DNA of 64,000 nt from Litoreibacter janthinus (GTDB lineage: Bacteria; Pseudomonadota; Alphaproteobacteria; Rhodobacterales; Rhodobacteraceae): positions 2,797,751-2,861,750 of the forward strand of contig NZ_FOYO01000001.1 of the NCBI RefSeq assembly GCF_900111945.1. Reading direction: 5' to 3'. Below are positions 1-10,615 of this stretch, piece by piece. Position numbers and translations under genes: made by a program. Every line of letters starts with the position of its first letter. Within the stretch, counting starts at the first letter, position 1. The notes below the pieces were generated by a model. It did no database searches. It was not told the DNA's origin and saw only the letters and a list, made by a program, of their open reading frames with translations.

Positions 1-2175
<2,175 letters not shown>

Positions 2176-3072
2176 ATGAGCCAGATCACCCTGAAACACC
2201 TCAGATATTTCGAAGCGCTAGCCCATCACGGCCATTTTGGCAGGGCCGCAGATGTTTGTGCCATCTCGCAGCCCGCCTTGTCGGTCCAAATGCAAGAATT
2301 GGAGCGGATCCTTGGCGCGCCCTTGATCGAGCGTGGAGCCCGGCGTATCCGCCTCACCCGCTTGGGAGAGGAGTTTTCCGCCCGCGCCCGCGAGGTGTTA
2401 CGGTCGGTAGACGAGTTGAGCGACCTTGCCCGCGCCTCCCGCAATGACCTGTCCGGCCCGTTCCGGATCGGCATCATCCCGACGATTGCGCCCTACCTGC
2501 TACCCGCTTTTGTGAAACGGCTGTCCTTGCGCCACCCCGATCTTGACCCGCACCCGCGTGAGGCTGTCACTCAGACACTGATTGACGAGTTGCTCGACGG
2601 GCGCATCGACGCGGCGATTGTGGCGCTGCCCGTGTCCGAGCCATCCTTGACCGAAGTCGCTCTGTTCGAAGAAGATTTTGTTCTGGTGCGATCCGAAGAA
2701 GACGCGGGCAAGCCTGTGCCCAGTTCGGACAAACTGCGCGAAATGCGGCTTCTGCTTTTGGAAGAAGGTCACTGTTTTCGAGATCAGGCGATCTCCTACT
2801 GCAACCTGTCATCGTCTTTGCCGCGCGACTTGATGGAGGCCAGTTCTCTTTCGACGCTGGTTCAAATGGTGGGCGCGGGAATTGGTGTGACGTTGATCCC
2901 TGAAATGGCGGTTCGGATCGAGACACGCTCGGCGGCCGTGTCGATTGCACATCTGCCTAATCCGCAACCGTCCCGAACTGTCGGAATGGTTTGGCGTAAC
3001 ACCAATCCTCTGGCGGAGCATTTAACCGCGATTGCTGAGTTGTTTCGCGAAGTTGGCGTCGACGCAGCCTGA
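2176..3072 (+). CDS. oxyR: LysR-family peroxide sensor OxyR
   Basis: Transcription factor that senses hydrogen peroxide through a disulfide and activates katG-type genes. The 298-residue length is normal. An N-terminal winged helix-turn-helix occupies about residues 1-65 (FGRAADVCAISQPALSVQMQ), followed by a LysR substrate-binding fold. The redox cysteines are Cys200 and Cys209 in EEGHCFRDQAISYC, the same spacing as Cys199/Cys208 of the E. coli protein. Divergent transcription from katG supports the call. It ends 3 bp before the tail of a convergent small gene. Confidence 0.95.
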   Translation: MSQITLKHLRYFEALAHHGHFGRAADVCAISQPALSVQMQELERILGAPLIERGARRIRLTRLGEEFSARAREVLRSVDELSDLARASRNDLSGPFRIGIIPTIAPYLLPAFVKRLSLRHPDLDPHPREAVTQTLIDELLDGRIDAAIVALPVSEPSLTEVALFEEDFVLVRSEEDAGKPVPSSDKLREMRLLLLEEGHCFRDQAISYCNLSSSLPRDLMEASSLSTLVQMVGAGIGVTLIPEMAVRIETRSAAVSIAHLPNPQPSRTVGMVWRNTNPLAEHLTAIAELFREVGVDAA

Positions 3073-3075
3073 TTT

Positions 3076-3354
3076 TTAGCTCCGCCATCCCTCAGTCGAT
3101 TTGATCGGACCGCCATCATATTTGACGTCAAACGCATCGACCTTCGCTGGTGGTGCCATGGGTTTGCGCGACTTACGCAAGCCTAGCGCGCGGTGCGCGC
3201 CGAACTGTAATGCGATAACGGCACCGATGAACACGGCCCCAAACGCTGCAAGCGACCATAGATCAAGCGAAACACATGCATCGCCCGCCCCCAATGTGAC
3301 GGCGCGCAACAAGCTGACAGTTGTCTCACACGCTGCAATTGCCTCAAATGCCAT
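3076..3354 (-). CDS. Small single-span membrane protein of unknown function
   Basis: A 92-residue protein I do not recognise. It has an N-terminal part with two cysteines (Cys9 and Cys27), one clear hydrophobic helix at about residues 31-51, then a basic stretch (RKSRKP) and a polar tail, suggesting an outside N-terminus and a cytoplasmic C-terminus. The frame is preferred over an opposing plus-strand frame because of the helix and because a GAAGGG ribosome site lies 8 bases before the ATG. It converges on oxyR with 3 bp between stops; any link to peroxide stress is only suggested by position. Confidence 0.6.
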   Translation of the reverse strand: MAFEAIAACETTVSLLRAVTLGAGDACVSLDLWSLAAFGAVFIGAVIALQFGAHRALGLRKSRKPMAPPAKVDAFDVKYDGGPIKSTEGWRS

Positions 3355-3481
3355 CGCGCTATCCCTTCAAAACGTCCGAAGAATTCAGGCGTAATCTCCT
3401 ACAAAAAGGCGGCAAAAGAATGACGACGCGTGGCCCTAACTGTCTCTACGAACGCTCACGAGAGGCAGCGCGATCTACGGA

Positions 3482-4348
3482 TTACTCAGGTGCCAGAATG
3501 ACGTCGAACTTCACATACAAAAACGGATCGGTGATTTGGGCCGACAGCGCCATCCCATCGGGGAACTCGCTGGCGGGTTTTTCCACATAGGACATCACCA
3601 AATCATCGCGGACGCCAAAGACTGTGTCCTGATCCAGATACGGATCATCGTCGGGGAAGACCTCCGTCACCAAAGAGATAAAACCCGGAGCTTTGATAAT
3701 GTAATGCAGATGCGACGGACGCCACGGGTGGCGTCCGGCAGCATCCAGCAGTTCACCGACCGGGCCATCAGAGGGCACGGTATACTCAACCGGACGCACA
3801 GTGGTGAACCGGAAATGACCGCTGTCATCGGCGGTCATCAATCCGTGGAAGGAATGGATATCCTGATCGGGGTCCTGACTAGAATAGAGCCCGTTGGGCG
3901 CGGTTTGCCAAATATCGATCTCGGCATGCGGGATCGGGTTGCCATCAAGATCGCGCACCTGCCCCTCCACACATAGGACCGGCCCCTCGAAGTCGCGCTT
4001 CATGTCGCCGCCAATCTCTAGCTTTGGCGGGTTCGAGACGTGGAATGGCCCCAACACCGACGAGCTGGTGGCGCGAGGGTTTGAATGCATCATGTCAACC
4101 AGCGAAGATAGCCCCAGCACGTCCGAAAACAGCACAAACTCGTTGCGCTCTGGCGAGGTGATCCGGCCCGCATGTTCCAACATGGACAACCCCTTGCGCC
4201 ATTCTGCATGGGTCAGGTTCACCTCGCGTGCGAAGTCATGCAAATGCCGCGCCATCGCGACAAGCACTTCGCGGGTTCGAGGATCGGTATCCTCGCCGAA
4301 ATAGGCTGCGAAAACGTCGGTGATGTTCTCTTTGGTAACTGTGCGCAT
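3482..4348 (-). CDS. Intradiol ring-cleavage dioxygenase, hydroxyquinol 1,2-dioxygenase type
   Basis: Non-haem Fe(III) enzyme that opens an ortho-diphenol ring between the hydroxyls; products of this branch feed maleylacetate or muconate. The 288 residues show an N-terminal helical dimerisation domain (about 1-95) and a C-terminal beta-sandwich. The four iron ligands can be assigned as Tyr155 (NGLYSSQD), Tyr189 (VEYTVP), His213 and His215 (RPSHLHYI). The SSSVLGPFHV segment is closer to hydroxyquinol than to catechol dioxygenases, but the substrate is not certain. It lies 11 bp beyond the TRAP permease gene on the same strand, so it is probably co-transcribed with a transporter for an aromatic or organic acid. 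Confidence 0.88.
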   Translation of the reverse strand: MRTVTKENITDVFAAYFGEDTDPRTREVLVAMARHLHDFAREVNLTHAEWRKGLSMLEHAGRITSPERNEFVLFSDVLGLSSLVDMMHSNPRATSSSVLGPFHVSNPPKLEIGGDMKRDFEGPVLCVEGQVRDLDGNPIPHAEIDIWQTAPNGLYSSQDPDQDIHSFHGLMTADDSGHFRFTTVRPVEYTVPSDGPVGELLDAAGRHPWRPSHLHYIIKAPGFISLVTEVFPDDDPYLDQDTVFGVRDDLVMSYVEKPASEFPDGMALSAQITDPFLYVKFDVILAPE

Positions 4349-4359
4349 GGGGTGGCCTC

Positions 4360-5664
4360 CTACATTAGGGCAAGGCTAAGAATTGGGAACTGGATCAACA
4401 GCAGCAGCACGATTAGCATCACGAACGCGAAGGGCAGCGCGCCCATGAACACGTCGCGAAGCGATATGCGATCATCATTGATCGTCGATTTGATAACGAA
4501 GCAGGATATGCCCAGCGGCGGCGTCAGCAACCCGATCTCTGCGCCGACAACGGTAATGATGCCGAACCAGATCAACGACAGGTTCATCGTCTCGATCATC
4601 GGCAAGAACAGCGGCACCACGATCAAAATGATCGACGCGGTGTCCAGCAACGTTCCTAAGAACAACATCAGCAAAACGAAGATCAGCATAATGGTCCAGA
4701 ATGAGGCCGAGTTGCCCGCCAGCATATCTTCCAACTGGTTTGGCAACCCGGCCATGCCCAGCATCCGGCTGTAGATCGAAGCGGCGGTGATCAGGAACAG
4801 GATCGCGGCGGTGATGTGGCCGGTCTCAAGCAACGCATCCCAGAAATTCTTTAGGCTCATGGACCGCCGCACAACCGCGATGACCAACGCGACCAGCCCG
4901 CCAGCGGCGCCCGCCTCTACTGCTGTCAGCCAGCCGGTGTAGATCCCGCCCAAAACGACCGTGATAAGTCCGAGTGTTGGCAACGTCTTGGAGGCCACTT
5001 CGCGCGTTGACATCCATTCGGTGTCTTCAATCGCGCGGCCACCAATGAAGTCCGGGGTGAAGCGCCCCATAAACCAGATCGCTGCGACATAGGCCAGCGC
5101 CAGCAAGATGCCGGGAATGACGCCCGCAAGAAACATATCGCCCACCGATTGCTCCGCCACGAAGGAATATATGATCAACATCGCGGAAGGCGGAATGATC
5201 ATGCCCAAGACCGAGCTGCCCGCCACAACGCCCACAGCAAAGCGCGGGTTATACCCCTGCGCCATCATCTGCGGAACGGAGACCTTGGTGAACACCGAGG
5301 CTGACGCAATGGAGGATCCGGTCACGGCCGCAAAAACTGCATTCGCCCCGACCGTTGCCATCCCGATGCCGCCTTTGACCTTGCGAAACCGCATGGTCAT
5401 AACCTCGTAAATATCTCGCCCCAGCCCTGCCTTCGAAACTATCAGCCCCATAAACGTGAACAGCGGAATTGTGGCGAAGCTGTATTCCATCGCGCTGTCT
5501 CCGACGGCAACCTTCAGCAGGTTCAGCGCCAACGTGAAGTTGTCACGCATGAGCCAGATCGAGATGAACGACACCGTACCAAGGGCTACGGGAATGTAGA
5601 CGCCAGCGTAGATCAAGAAAACGATCGCGACGACCGAGATCAGGCCAATCTCAATAGGTGTCAT
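4360..5664 (-). CDS. TRAP transporter large permease (DctM family)
   Basis: The 434-residue, roughly 12-helix subunit that carries the Na+-driven transport step of a tripartite ATP-independent periplasmic system. Family landmarks include GSSIASASVFTKVSVPQM, followed by SSVLGMIIPPSAMLIIYS and a C-terminal EIGLLTPPLGISCFV. Its start codon overlaps the stop of the small permease gene at 5664, indicating translational coupling. The order solute receptor, small permease, large permease, dioxygenase suggests import of the dioxygenase substrate or a precursor; the ligand itself cannot be read from sequence. Confidence 0.95.
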   Translation of the reverse strand: MTPIEIGLISVVAIVFLIYAGVYIPVALGTVSFISIWLMRDNFTLALNLLKVAVGDSAMEYSFATIPLFTFMGLIVSKAGLGRDIYEVMTMRFRKVKGGIGMATVGANAVFAAVTGSSIASASVFTKVSVPQMMAQGYNPRFAVGVVAGSSVLGMIIPPSAMLIIYSFVAEQSVGDMFLAGVIPGILLALAYVAAIWFMGRFTPDFIGGRAIEDTEWMSTREVASKTLPTLGLITVVLGGIYTGWLTAVEAGAAGGLVALVIAVVRRSMSLKNFWDALLETGHITAAILFLITAASIYSRMLGMAGLPNQLEDMLAGNSASFWTIMLIFVLLMLFLGTLLDTASIILIVVPLFLPMIETMNLSLIWFGIITVVGAEIGLLTPPLGISCFVIKSTINDDRISLRDVFMGALPFAFVMLIVLLLLIQFPILSLALM

Positions 5665-6212
5665 CAGTTGGACTCGTCATGTTCTGGGGCGCGGATCAGC
5701 TGCGGGCGATCCTGCGCGGTAATTACCTTGAGAACGAAGATGACGCATGACAGCGCGCATCCCGACGCGATCACCAGTTTGACCGGCCACCACGGAGCGG
5801 TGAACAGTCCCGGAACGCCGAAAAAGTCCTGCGTTTCCCACATATGAAGGAACTCGGGGAACATGATGTAGGCAATAAGCCCCATAAAGATCGCAGAGAC
5901 CGCGTTGATGATGCGACGCAGGTTCGCCGTGAGCCGCGGGCGCGTGCGATCCAGAATAAGCAGGAAGCCGTCCGACCGTGTTAGCCGGTCCACTCGCACA
6001 ACATCTGCGAGCTGCAAAAACACAATGAAAACCACCGCCATCTGGACGATTTCGTAGGTGCCTTTGAGCGGGGCATTGAACACGCCCCGCGCAACGACAT
6101 CGACATTGAGGATCGTCACCAGCCCCAGAACAGCGATGGTTCCGGCGACATTGGCGACAATCGCAAGGGTGTTGGTGACCCGAGTGAGGCCAGCCAGTGC
6201 AGGCTTAAGCAT
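5664..6212 (-). CDS. TRAP transporter small permease (DctQ family)
   Basis: A 182-residue, four-helix membrane subunit linking the periplasmic receptor to DctM. The upstream open frame reaches 6332 but would overlap the receptor gene by about 90 bp. The ATG at 6212 (MLKPALAGL), with a GAGAGGGG ribosome site about 10 bases before it, is the better start. Typical features are the long hydrophobic helices and the internal R-x-D region (VDRLTRSDGF). It overlaps the downstream large permease by one base. Confidence 0.88.
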   Translation of the reverse strand: MLKPALAGLTRVTNTLAIVANVAGTIAVLGLVTILNVDVVARGVFNAPLKGTYEIVQMAVVFIVFLQLADVVRVDRLTRSDGFLLILDRTRPRLTANLRRIINAVSAIFMGLIAYIMFPEFLHMWETQDFFGVPGLFTAPWWPVKLVIASGCALSCVIFVLKVITAQDRPQLIRAPEHDESN

Positions 6213-6240
6213 AGTGTTGGCCCCTCTCGGATCGTAGGAT

Positions 6241-7314
6241 TTAAGGCTTGGACCAGTCGCGGGCGCCGGTAAAACCTGCAGCCGCAAGCTTGGCAAGATA
6301 GGCCTCAAGCATTTCGGTGCCCGGCTCGCCATTGGCGTTCAACTGTTCGGCCCACTCTTGCGCGATGTTTGGCATCGCAGCAGCCCATGCCGCGCGGTCT
6401 TCGACAGAGACATCAATGATCTTGCCACCGCCCGCGACGTAAGCGTCCTCGGACGCTTTGGCGCGGTCCATTGCAATGCCGGCAACATGGTCGCGATAGT
6501 CGATTGCCACAGCTTTCAGAACCTCTTTGACCTCGTCAGGCAGACCCTTCCAGTAATCCGCGTTGACCGTGATGGTTTTAGAGTTCACCGCGCCAAGATC
6601 AGCGCGCAGCATGTAAGGTGCGACTTCTGCAATCTTGAAAGTCTTGGCTGCTTCCGGCCACAGCATGCTCGCATCGACCAGACCGGTCTGCATCATGTTG
6701 TAGAAATCGGTCAGCCCGCCGCGCACGCCTGCGGCGTCCTTGATGCCCTCAAGATAGCGCAGGTTCATGCCCGCGCCCGCAACTTTGAAGCCTTCCAGTT
6801 CAGATATGCTGGCCACTTCCTTGGTTGAGAACACCTGATAGCTGTCGAGCACGACCCCCGTGGCCAGATACACTTGGTTCTGGGCGGCGAACTCGTTTTG
6901 CATGGCCGGATATTCGCGGGCGATTTCGTCAATGGCCTTGGCAACAGCCCGCGCGTCTGACGAAACGAATGGTGTGACAGCCGCCAGACCTTGGCTCGGC
7001 AATTTGGACGAGTGGAAGATCGTGGTGACGATACCGATATCACCCAAGCCCAGTTGCACGCCTTCAAGCACGCCTTTGGGTTTCACGATGGAGCCGCCAT
7101 AGTTTTCCTGCCAGTCCATCGCGTATTTTCCGCTTTCGGCAAGGCGTTTGTCGACCTCAGGAATGAAGAAGTCGGTAAATTCTTTCACCCACAAGGCGCG
7201 GGCTGGATAGCCGTCGATAACGACTGCAGAAATCCGTTCTTGAGCGGCAAGCGGCAGCGCCGTCATCGTCGCGAGGGCCGCCCCCATAAGGCTACGTCGT
7301 GTCCAATTGTTCAT
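6241..7314 (-). CDS. TRAP transporter periplasmic solute receptor (DctP family)
   Basis: A 357-residue exported binding protein. A twin-arginine-like start (NNWTRRSLMGAALATM) leads into a hydrophobic core and a cleavage site near ALPLAAQ, about residue 25. The rest matches the DctP fold, with VQLGLGDIGIVTTIFHSSKL and FKVAGAGMNLRYLEGIKDAAG typical of the ligand lobes; the substrate-anchoring Arg is probably in the second segment. It is first in an operon with the small permease, the large permease and the ring-cleavage dioxygenase. Ligand unknown. Confidence 0.93.
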   Translation of the reverse strand: MNNWTRRSLMGAALATMTALPLAAQERISAVVIDGYPARALWVKEFTDFFIPEVDKRLAESGKYAMDWQENYGGSIVKPKGVLEGVQLGLGDIGIVTTIFHSSKLPSQGLAAVTPFVSSDARAVAKAIDEIAREYPAMQNEFAAQNQVYLATGVVLDSYQVFSTKEVASISELEGFKVAGAGMNLRYLEGIKDAAGVRGGLTDFYNMMQTGLVDASMLWPEAAKTFKIAEVAPYMLRADLGAVNSKTITVNADYWKGLPDEVKEVLKAVAIDYRDHVAGIAMDRAKASEDAYVAGGGKIIDVSVEDRAAWAAAMPNIAQEWAEQLNANGEPGTEMLEAYLAKLAAAGFTGARDWSKP

Positions 7315-7358
7315 TTTGTCTTCCTCCCAGAAAGTTTGGCATTTTGCCTAAATTATAG

Positions 7359-7805
7359 TTAGTTAAGCTTCACCCAGTTGACCGTTAAATCCGTGCCCGC
7401 CGCCTCAAACAGCTTGGCAATTGCGCAGTATTTCGCAGTCTCGCGGCCTACGTTTTCCAACTCCTCTTGGCTGGCGGGTGTGGTGCAATTCACCGTCAGG
7501 GTGATTGCAGGAAATGGCACGTCGATCTCTTCCTCCATGAGAACGCCACGCCGGTCGAATTGACACGCCGCATCGATGCTGATTTCCCCCAAATCAACAC
7601 CCAGGCGATGTGCATTTTTGTGTCCGATGACATTGGTGCAGGCGATAAGCGCCGTCATCGCTGTCTCGGTTGGTGAGGGGCCCATGTTGGTGCCCCCGCG
7701 CTCTATTGGCTCGTCGATGATGACCTTTACATCGCGCACGGGAATCTCTGTGCGCGCATGTGTCGGGCAACTGGCGGTTGCTCGATAGGTCACGACGGAT
7801 TTCAT
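7359..7805 (-). CDS. OsmC/Ohr-family protein
   Basis: A 148-residue protein of the OsmC fold, a group of thiol-dependent organic hydroperoxide reductases and relatives. The two family cysteines are visible in TALIACTNVIGHKNAHRLG and ETAKYCAIAKLF, and GGTNMGPSPTETAM is the usual loop before the central helix. It is the last of a same-strand run with the RutE-like and FAH-like genes (24 bp after the former) and 44 bp ahead of the dctP start. In this setting it may protect against, or take part in, aromatic acid breakdown; that role is inference. Confidence 0.88.
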   Translation of the reverse strand: MKSVVTYRATASCPTHARTEIPVRDVKVIIDEPIERGGTNMGPSPTETAMTALIACTNVIGHKNAHRLGVDLGEISIDAACQFDRRGVLMEEEIDVPFPAITLTVNCTTPASQEELENVGRETAKYCAIAKLFEAAGTDLTVNWVKLN

Positions 7806-7829
7806 CTTGATTGCGATGGGACGTTCCTT

Positions 7830-8495
7830 TCAGGCGAAACTACAGACTTTGTCGAACGGAAACCGCGGCAGTTTCTGAAACAATGCGGTCTCGTCAGCGT
7901 AGCCGATATTGCACAGGAAGTTGGATTTCAGCGTCGTTCCGGCGAAGAACTCCTCGTCCACGATCGCGTTCGAGAAGCCCGACATCGCACCTACATCAAG
8001 ACCCAAAGCGCGCGCTGCGATCATGAAGTAAGCGCCCTGCAGGGTACCGTTTCGATACGCGGTATCGGCGCAATATTCGGGGTTTCCGTCAAAGAGGTGA
8101 CGACGATCCTCGTGCGGGAACAGGAACGGAAGCTCTTTCCAGAAATCCATGTCATGGGCGATAATCGCAGTCACAGGCGCGCCCATCATCTTAGGGACGT
8201 TTTGCGGCTTCAGCGATTTGGCCAACCGCGCCTTTCCTTCGGGAGTCTTCACGAAGACAAACCGCGCGGGCAAGGTGTTCATGCTCGTCGGGCCGTTGAT
8301 CGTGATGTCATATAACTCATGCAAGACGCTGTCGGCGATCGGTTGGTCTTTCCACGCATAATGAGATCGCGCATCGCGCAAGATCAGGTCGATCGCATCA
8401 TCCGACAGCCGACTGATACGTCTGTGCAACGCGCGGTGGTTTTCCTGCGCCGAACTTCGTGCCTGTTCAAGCTCTTTGCCGGTCGGTGCATTCAT
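7830..8495 (-). CDS. RutE/HadB-like nitroreductase-family flavoenzyme (possible malonic semialdehyde reductase)
   Basis: A 221-residue FMN-dependent oxidoreductase. The pattern TSMNTLPARFVFVKTPEGKA, then APVTAIIAHD, FLFPHEDRR, YRNGTLQGAYFMIAARALGL and DEEFFAGT is that of RutE, the enzyme that reduces malonic semialdehyde to 3-hydroxypropionate in the pyrimidine Rut pathway. It carries about 25 extra N-terminal residues over typical RutE. No other rut genes are here, so a role in a different C3 pathway is possible, attractive given the malonate genes about 2 kb away. It overlaps the upstream FAH-family gene by 4 bp, implying one operon. Confidence 0.85.
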   Translation of the reverse strand: MNAPTGKELEQARSSAQENHRALHRRISRLSDDAIDLILRDARSHYAWKDQPIADSVLHELYDITINGPTSMNTLPARFVFVKTPEGKARLAKSLKPQNVPKMMGAPVTAIIAHDMDFWKELPFLFPHEDRRHLFDGNPEYCADTAYRNGTLQGAYFMIAARALGLDVGAMSGFSNAIVDEEFFAGTTLKSNFLCNIGYADETALFQKLPRFPFDKVCSFA

Positions 8496-9376
8496 TCCGC
8501 GGCCACCGATGCTGCGTGGTCTTTCTCGTCCACAATCGGGTTGGAGCAGATGCCGATGCCCTCGATCTCGATGTCCACGACTTCGCCCGGAACCAACCAG
8601 CGCGGGTTCGGCTTCTTGGCGTGGCCCACACCCGGAGGCGTGCCCATCGCGATCAGATCGCCCGGCTCTAGGGTTGTGTACTCAGAGATGGTCGCGATGG
8701 TTTGCGCCACGGACCAGATCATGTTGGCGGTGTTGGAGGACTGCAAAATTTCATCGCCCACACGGCTTTCAATTTTAAGCCCACTGGCCCCTGCTGGCAC
8801 TTCGTCCGGTGTCACTACAAACGGCCCAATCGCGCCGGTGTCATCGAAATTCTTGCCCGGCGTCCACTGGTGGGTCTTGCGTTGGTAGTCCCGCACCGAC
8901 CCGTCATTGAACACGGTGTAGCCAAACACATGGTCCAGAGCGTCAGCTTCGGAAATGTGACGCCCTCCCTTGCCGATGATCATCATCAGTTCGGCTTCGT
9001 AGTCCAACTTTTCGGAACAGGTCGGGCGGACCAGAGGCGCACCGGCGGCCATGATCGAGTTCTTTCCACGCATGAAAAGAGCCGGATAGTCCGGGATTTC
9101 ATAGCCGCCTTCTTTGATGTGGTCGGTATAGTTTAACCCAAGACAAATGATCGTGCCGGGCTTGGCCACTGGCAGGGCTGGCGTGATCGAGGAGACGTCA
9201 ACGGAAGGTGCTCCGGCAATCTTGCCAGCGACCGATTCTAGCATCGAAGGTGTCTGAATGAGCGCCATGAGATCGTCACCGATCTCGGCATTCAAAGCCG
9301 TAAGATTAACGGCTTTTTCGCCGTTAACTGCGAACACCGCAGTTCCACTTTTTGTCTCGCCTACCAAATATTTCAT
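8492..9376 (-). CDS. Fumarylacetoacetate hydrolase-family protein
   Basis: A 294-residue metal-dependent C-C hydrolase, hydratase or decarboxylase of the FAH superfamily. The catalytic core has ICLGLNYTDHIKE, the metal-binding DYEAELMMIIGKGGRHIS (Glu-x-Glu) and the distal VFNDGSVRDYQRKTHQWTPG, then AMGTPPGVG. The open frame extends upstream to 9544, but the ATG at 9376 (MKYLVGETKSG) has an AAGGAC ribosome site about 8 bases ahead and leaves room for a shared promoter. Members often act on 2-oxo or beta-diketo acids from aromatic breakdown, matching the nearby ring-cleavage enzyme. It is divergent from the YciI-like gene across an ATCGAT-type operator. Confidence 0.92.
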   Translation of the reverse strand: MKYLVGETKSGTAVFAVNGEKAVNLTALNAEIGDDLMALIQTPSMLESVAGKIAGAPSVDVSSITPALPVAKPGTIICLGLNYTDHIKEGGYEIPDYPALFMRGKNSIMAAGAPLVRPTCSEKLDYEAELMMIIGKGGRHISEADALDHVFGYTVFNDGSVRDYQRKTHQWTPGKNFDDTGAIGPFVVTPDEVPAGASGLKIESRVGDEILQSSNTANMIWSVAQTIATISEYTTLEPGDLIAMGTPPGVGHAKKPNPRWLVPGEVVDIEIEGIGICSNPIVDEKDHAASVAAE

Positions 9377-9429
9377 GAATGCTGTCCTTGTCAGTTTGGA
9401 AAAATTCTGACTACAATCACCCTTAATGT

Positions 9430-9449
9430 CAATAAATATCGATTTTTTT
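9430..9449. promoter_or_regulatory. Candidate operator, ATCGAT-centred site 1
   Basis: The 20 bases CAATAAATATCGATTTTTTT lie in the gap between the divergent FAH-family and YciI-like genes, 54 bp before the first start and 14 bp before the second. The identical 20 bases occur at 22560-22579 on the other strand, before the TAXI receptor gene, and a close relative is at 10574-10585. Repetition of an AT-rich near-palindrome in front of genes of one region points to an operator; the GntR regulator at 9870 is the obvious candidate to bind it. Confidence 0.6.
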
Positions 9450-9462
9450 ACGGAGCACGGAA

Positions 9463-9849
9463 ATGGTTGCATGGGCGGACTATAAAGCAGAGGCCAAGAA
9501 ACGCGGCGCTCTGGCGCTAGAACTTTACGTCGCGCACAGCACACCAGCGAAGGCCCCGGAAGACGTCAAAGCCTCCCTGCCCGACCATCTCGCTTATCAA
9601 GCGCGGCTTGAAGCGGAAGGAAAGCTTGCTTTTGCCGGACCTATGTCGGACGAAAGCGGCGACCATATGCAAGGGATGGGCTTGATCATTTACCGCGCAG
9701 AGTCCCTCGAAACCGCGCGCGCACTCGCCGAAGATGACCCGATGCACAAAAGCGGCGCGCGTAGTTTCACATTGCGCCGCTGGATGATAAACGAGGGATC
9801 GCTGACCCTTTCGGTCGGCCTATCTACCAAGACCATCAGCTTGACATAA
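9463..9849 (+). CDS. YciI-like protein
   Basis: A 128-residue protein of the YciI / dimeric alpha-beta barrel group, which includes small dehalogenase-like and muconolactone-isomerase-like enzymes and many of unknown function. The signature is a His-containing N-terminal stretch (ELYVAHSTPAKAPE, then DHLAYQARLEAEGKLAFAG) and the EDDPMHKSGARSFTLRRW segment, with Asp-Pro near residue 92. It is 20 bp ahead of the GntR gene on the same strand and probably co-transcribed with it. An isomerase or accessory role in the adjacent catabolic pathway is likely but unproven. Confidence 0.82.
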   Translation: MVAWADYKAEAKKRGALALELYVAHSTPAKAPEDVKASLPDHLAYQARLEAEGKLAFAGPMSDESGDHMQGMGLIIYRAESLETARALAEDDPMHKSGARSFTLRRWMINEGSLTLSVGLSTKTISLT

Positions 9850-9869
9850 CCAGAACAGGGGTGCGGACC

Positions 9870-10535
9870 ATGAACATGATCGATGCCACCAGCGGCAAGG
9901 AAACCTCGGCCACCCATGGTGCCTATCTTGCCCTGCGTGACATGATCCTGACGGGTCGGCTACCTGCGGGTCAGAAGCTCAAGATCGAAGAGTTGCGCGG
10001 ACTTCTGAACACCGGCGCGTCGCCGGTGCGGGAAGCCCTTAGCCTGCTGACATCTGACATGCTTGTAGAACGCATCGACCAGCGCGGCTTTCGAGCGGCC
10101 CCGGCCAGTAAGGCAAATTTCGAAGAGATTTTGGCCCTGCGCTGCTCGCTTGAGGATATGGCCCTGCGCCAGTCCATTGCGAACGCGACGTCAGATTGGG
10201 AAGAACGCTTGGTGCTCACCCATCACCACATGAAGAAAGCCACCGGCAAAGAAACGGCTGTTTTTGAAGCGGCCCATAAAACCTTCCACATGGCACTTCT
10301 GGCAAATAGCGGCTCCCCTATGCTGGAACGCCTCTGCGATCAGCTTTACGATCTCAATATCCGGTATCGCTATCTCGCTGCGGGCAGCAGCCGGTATCAG
10401 AACCGCGATATCCCTGCCGAGCACGAAGAGATACTGGAAGCAACTGTTCAGCGGGATGCCGACCGTGCATCCTCCAGTTTGCTCAACCATTACCGCCTCA
10501 CAGGCAAGTATTTGTCGCGGACGATCGAGGGTTGA
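9870..10535 (+). CDS. GntR-family regulator, FCD (FadR) type
   Basis: A 221-residue repressor-type regulator with an N-terminal winged helix-turn-helix (about 15-75, including GASPVREALSLLTSDMLVER) and an all-helical FCD ligand domain; metal- or acid-binding residues are likely in FEAAHKTFHMALLANSG and AEHEEILEA. The frame also offers a GTG at 9861, but the AGGGG at 9857-9861 makes the ATG at 9870 the better start, with an 8-base spacer. Position just before the malonate genes recalls MatR, the GntR-type malonate regulator of rhizobia. I propose it binds the ATCGAT sites at 9430, 10574 and 22560. Confidence 0.9.
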   Translation: MNMIDATSGKETSATHGAYLALRDMILTGRLPAGQKLKIEELRGLLNTGASPVREALSLLTSDMLVERIDQRGFRAAPASKANFEEILALRCSLEDMALRQSIANATSDWEERLVLTHHHMKKATGKETAVFEAAHKTFHMALLANSGSPMLERLCDQLYDLNIRYRYLAAGSSRYQNRDIPAEHEEILEATVQRDADRASSSLLNHYRLTGKYLSRTIEG

Positions 10536-10573
10536 GGTCAATTTTTTGACGATTTAATTGGACTGACTTAAAA

Positions 10574-10585
10574 AATATCGATATT
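10574..10585. promoter_or_regulatory. Candidate operator, ATCGAT-centred site 2 (perfect palindrome)
   Basis: AATATCGATATT is a perfect 12-bp palindrome in an A/T-rich stretch between the GntR gene and the malonyl-CoA decarboxylase gene, about 31-42 bp before the latter. It shares the ATATCGAT core with the sites at 9430 and 22560. It would suit a GntR dimer repressing the malonate operon in the absence of its ligand. The binding protein is inferred. Confidence 0.6.
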
Positions 10586-10615
10586 AAATTTGCAACGACT
10601 CTCTTTCACTCGGAG

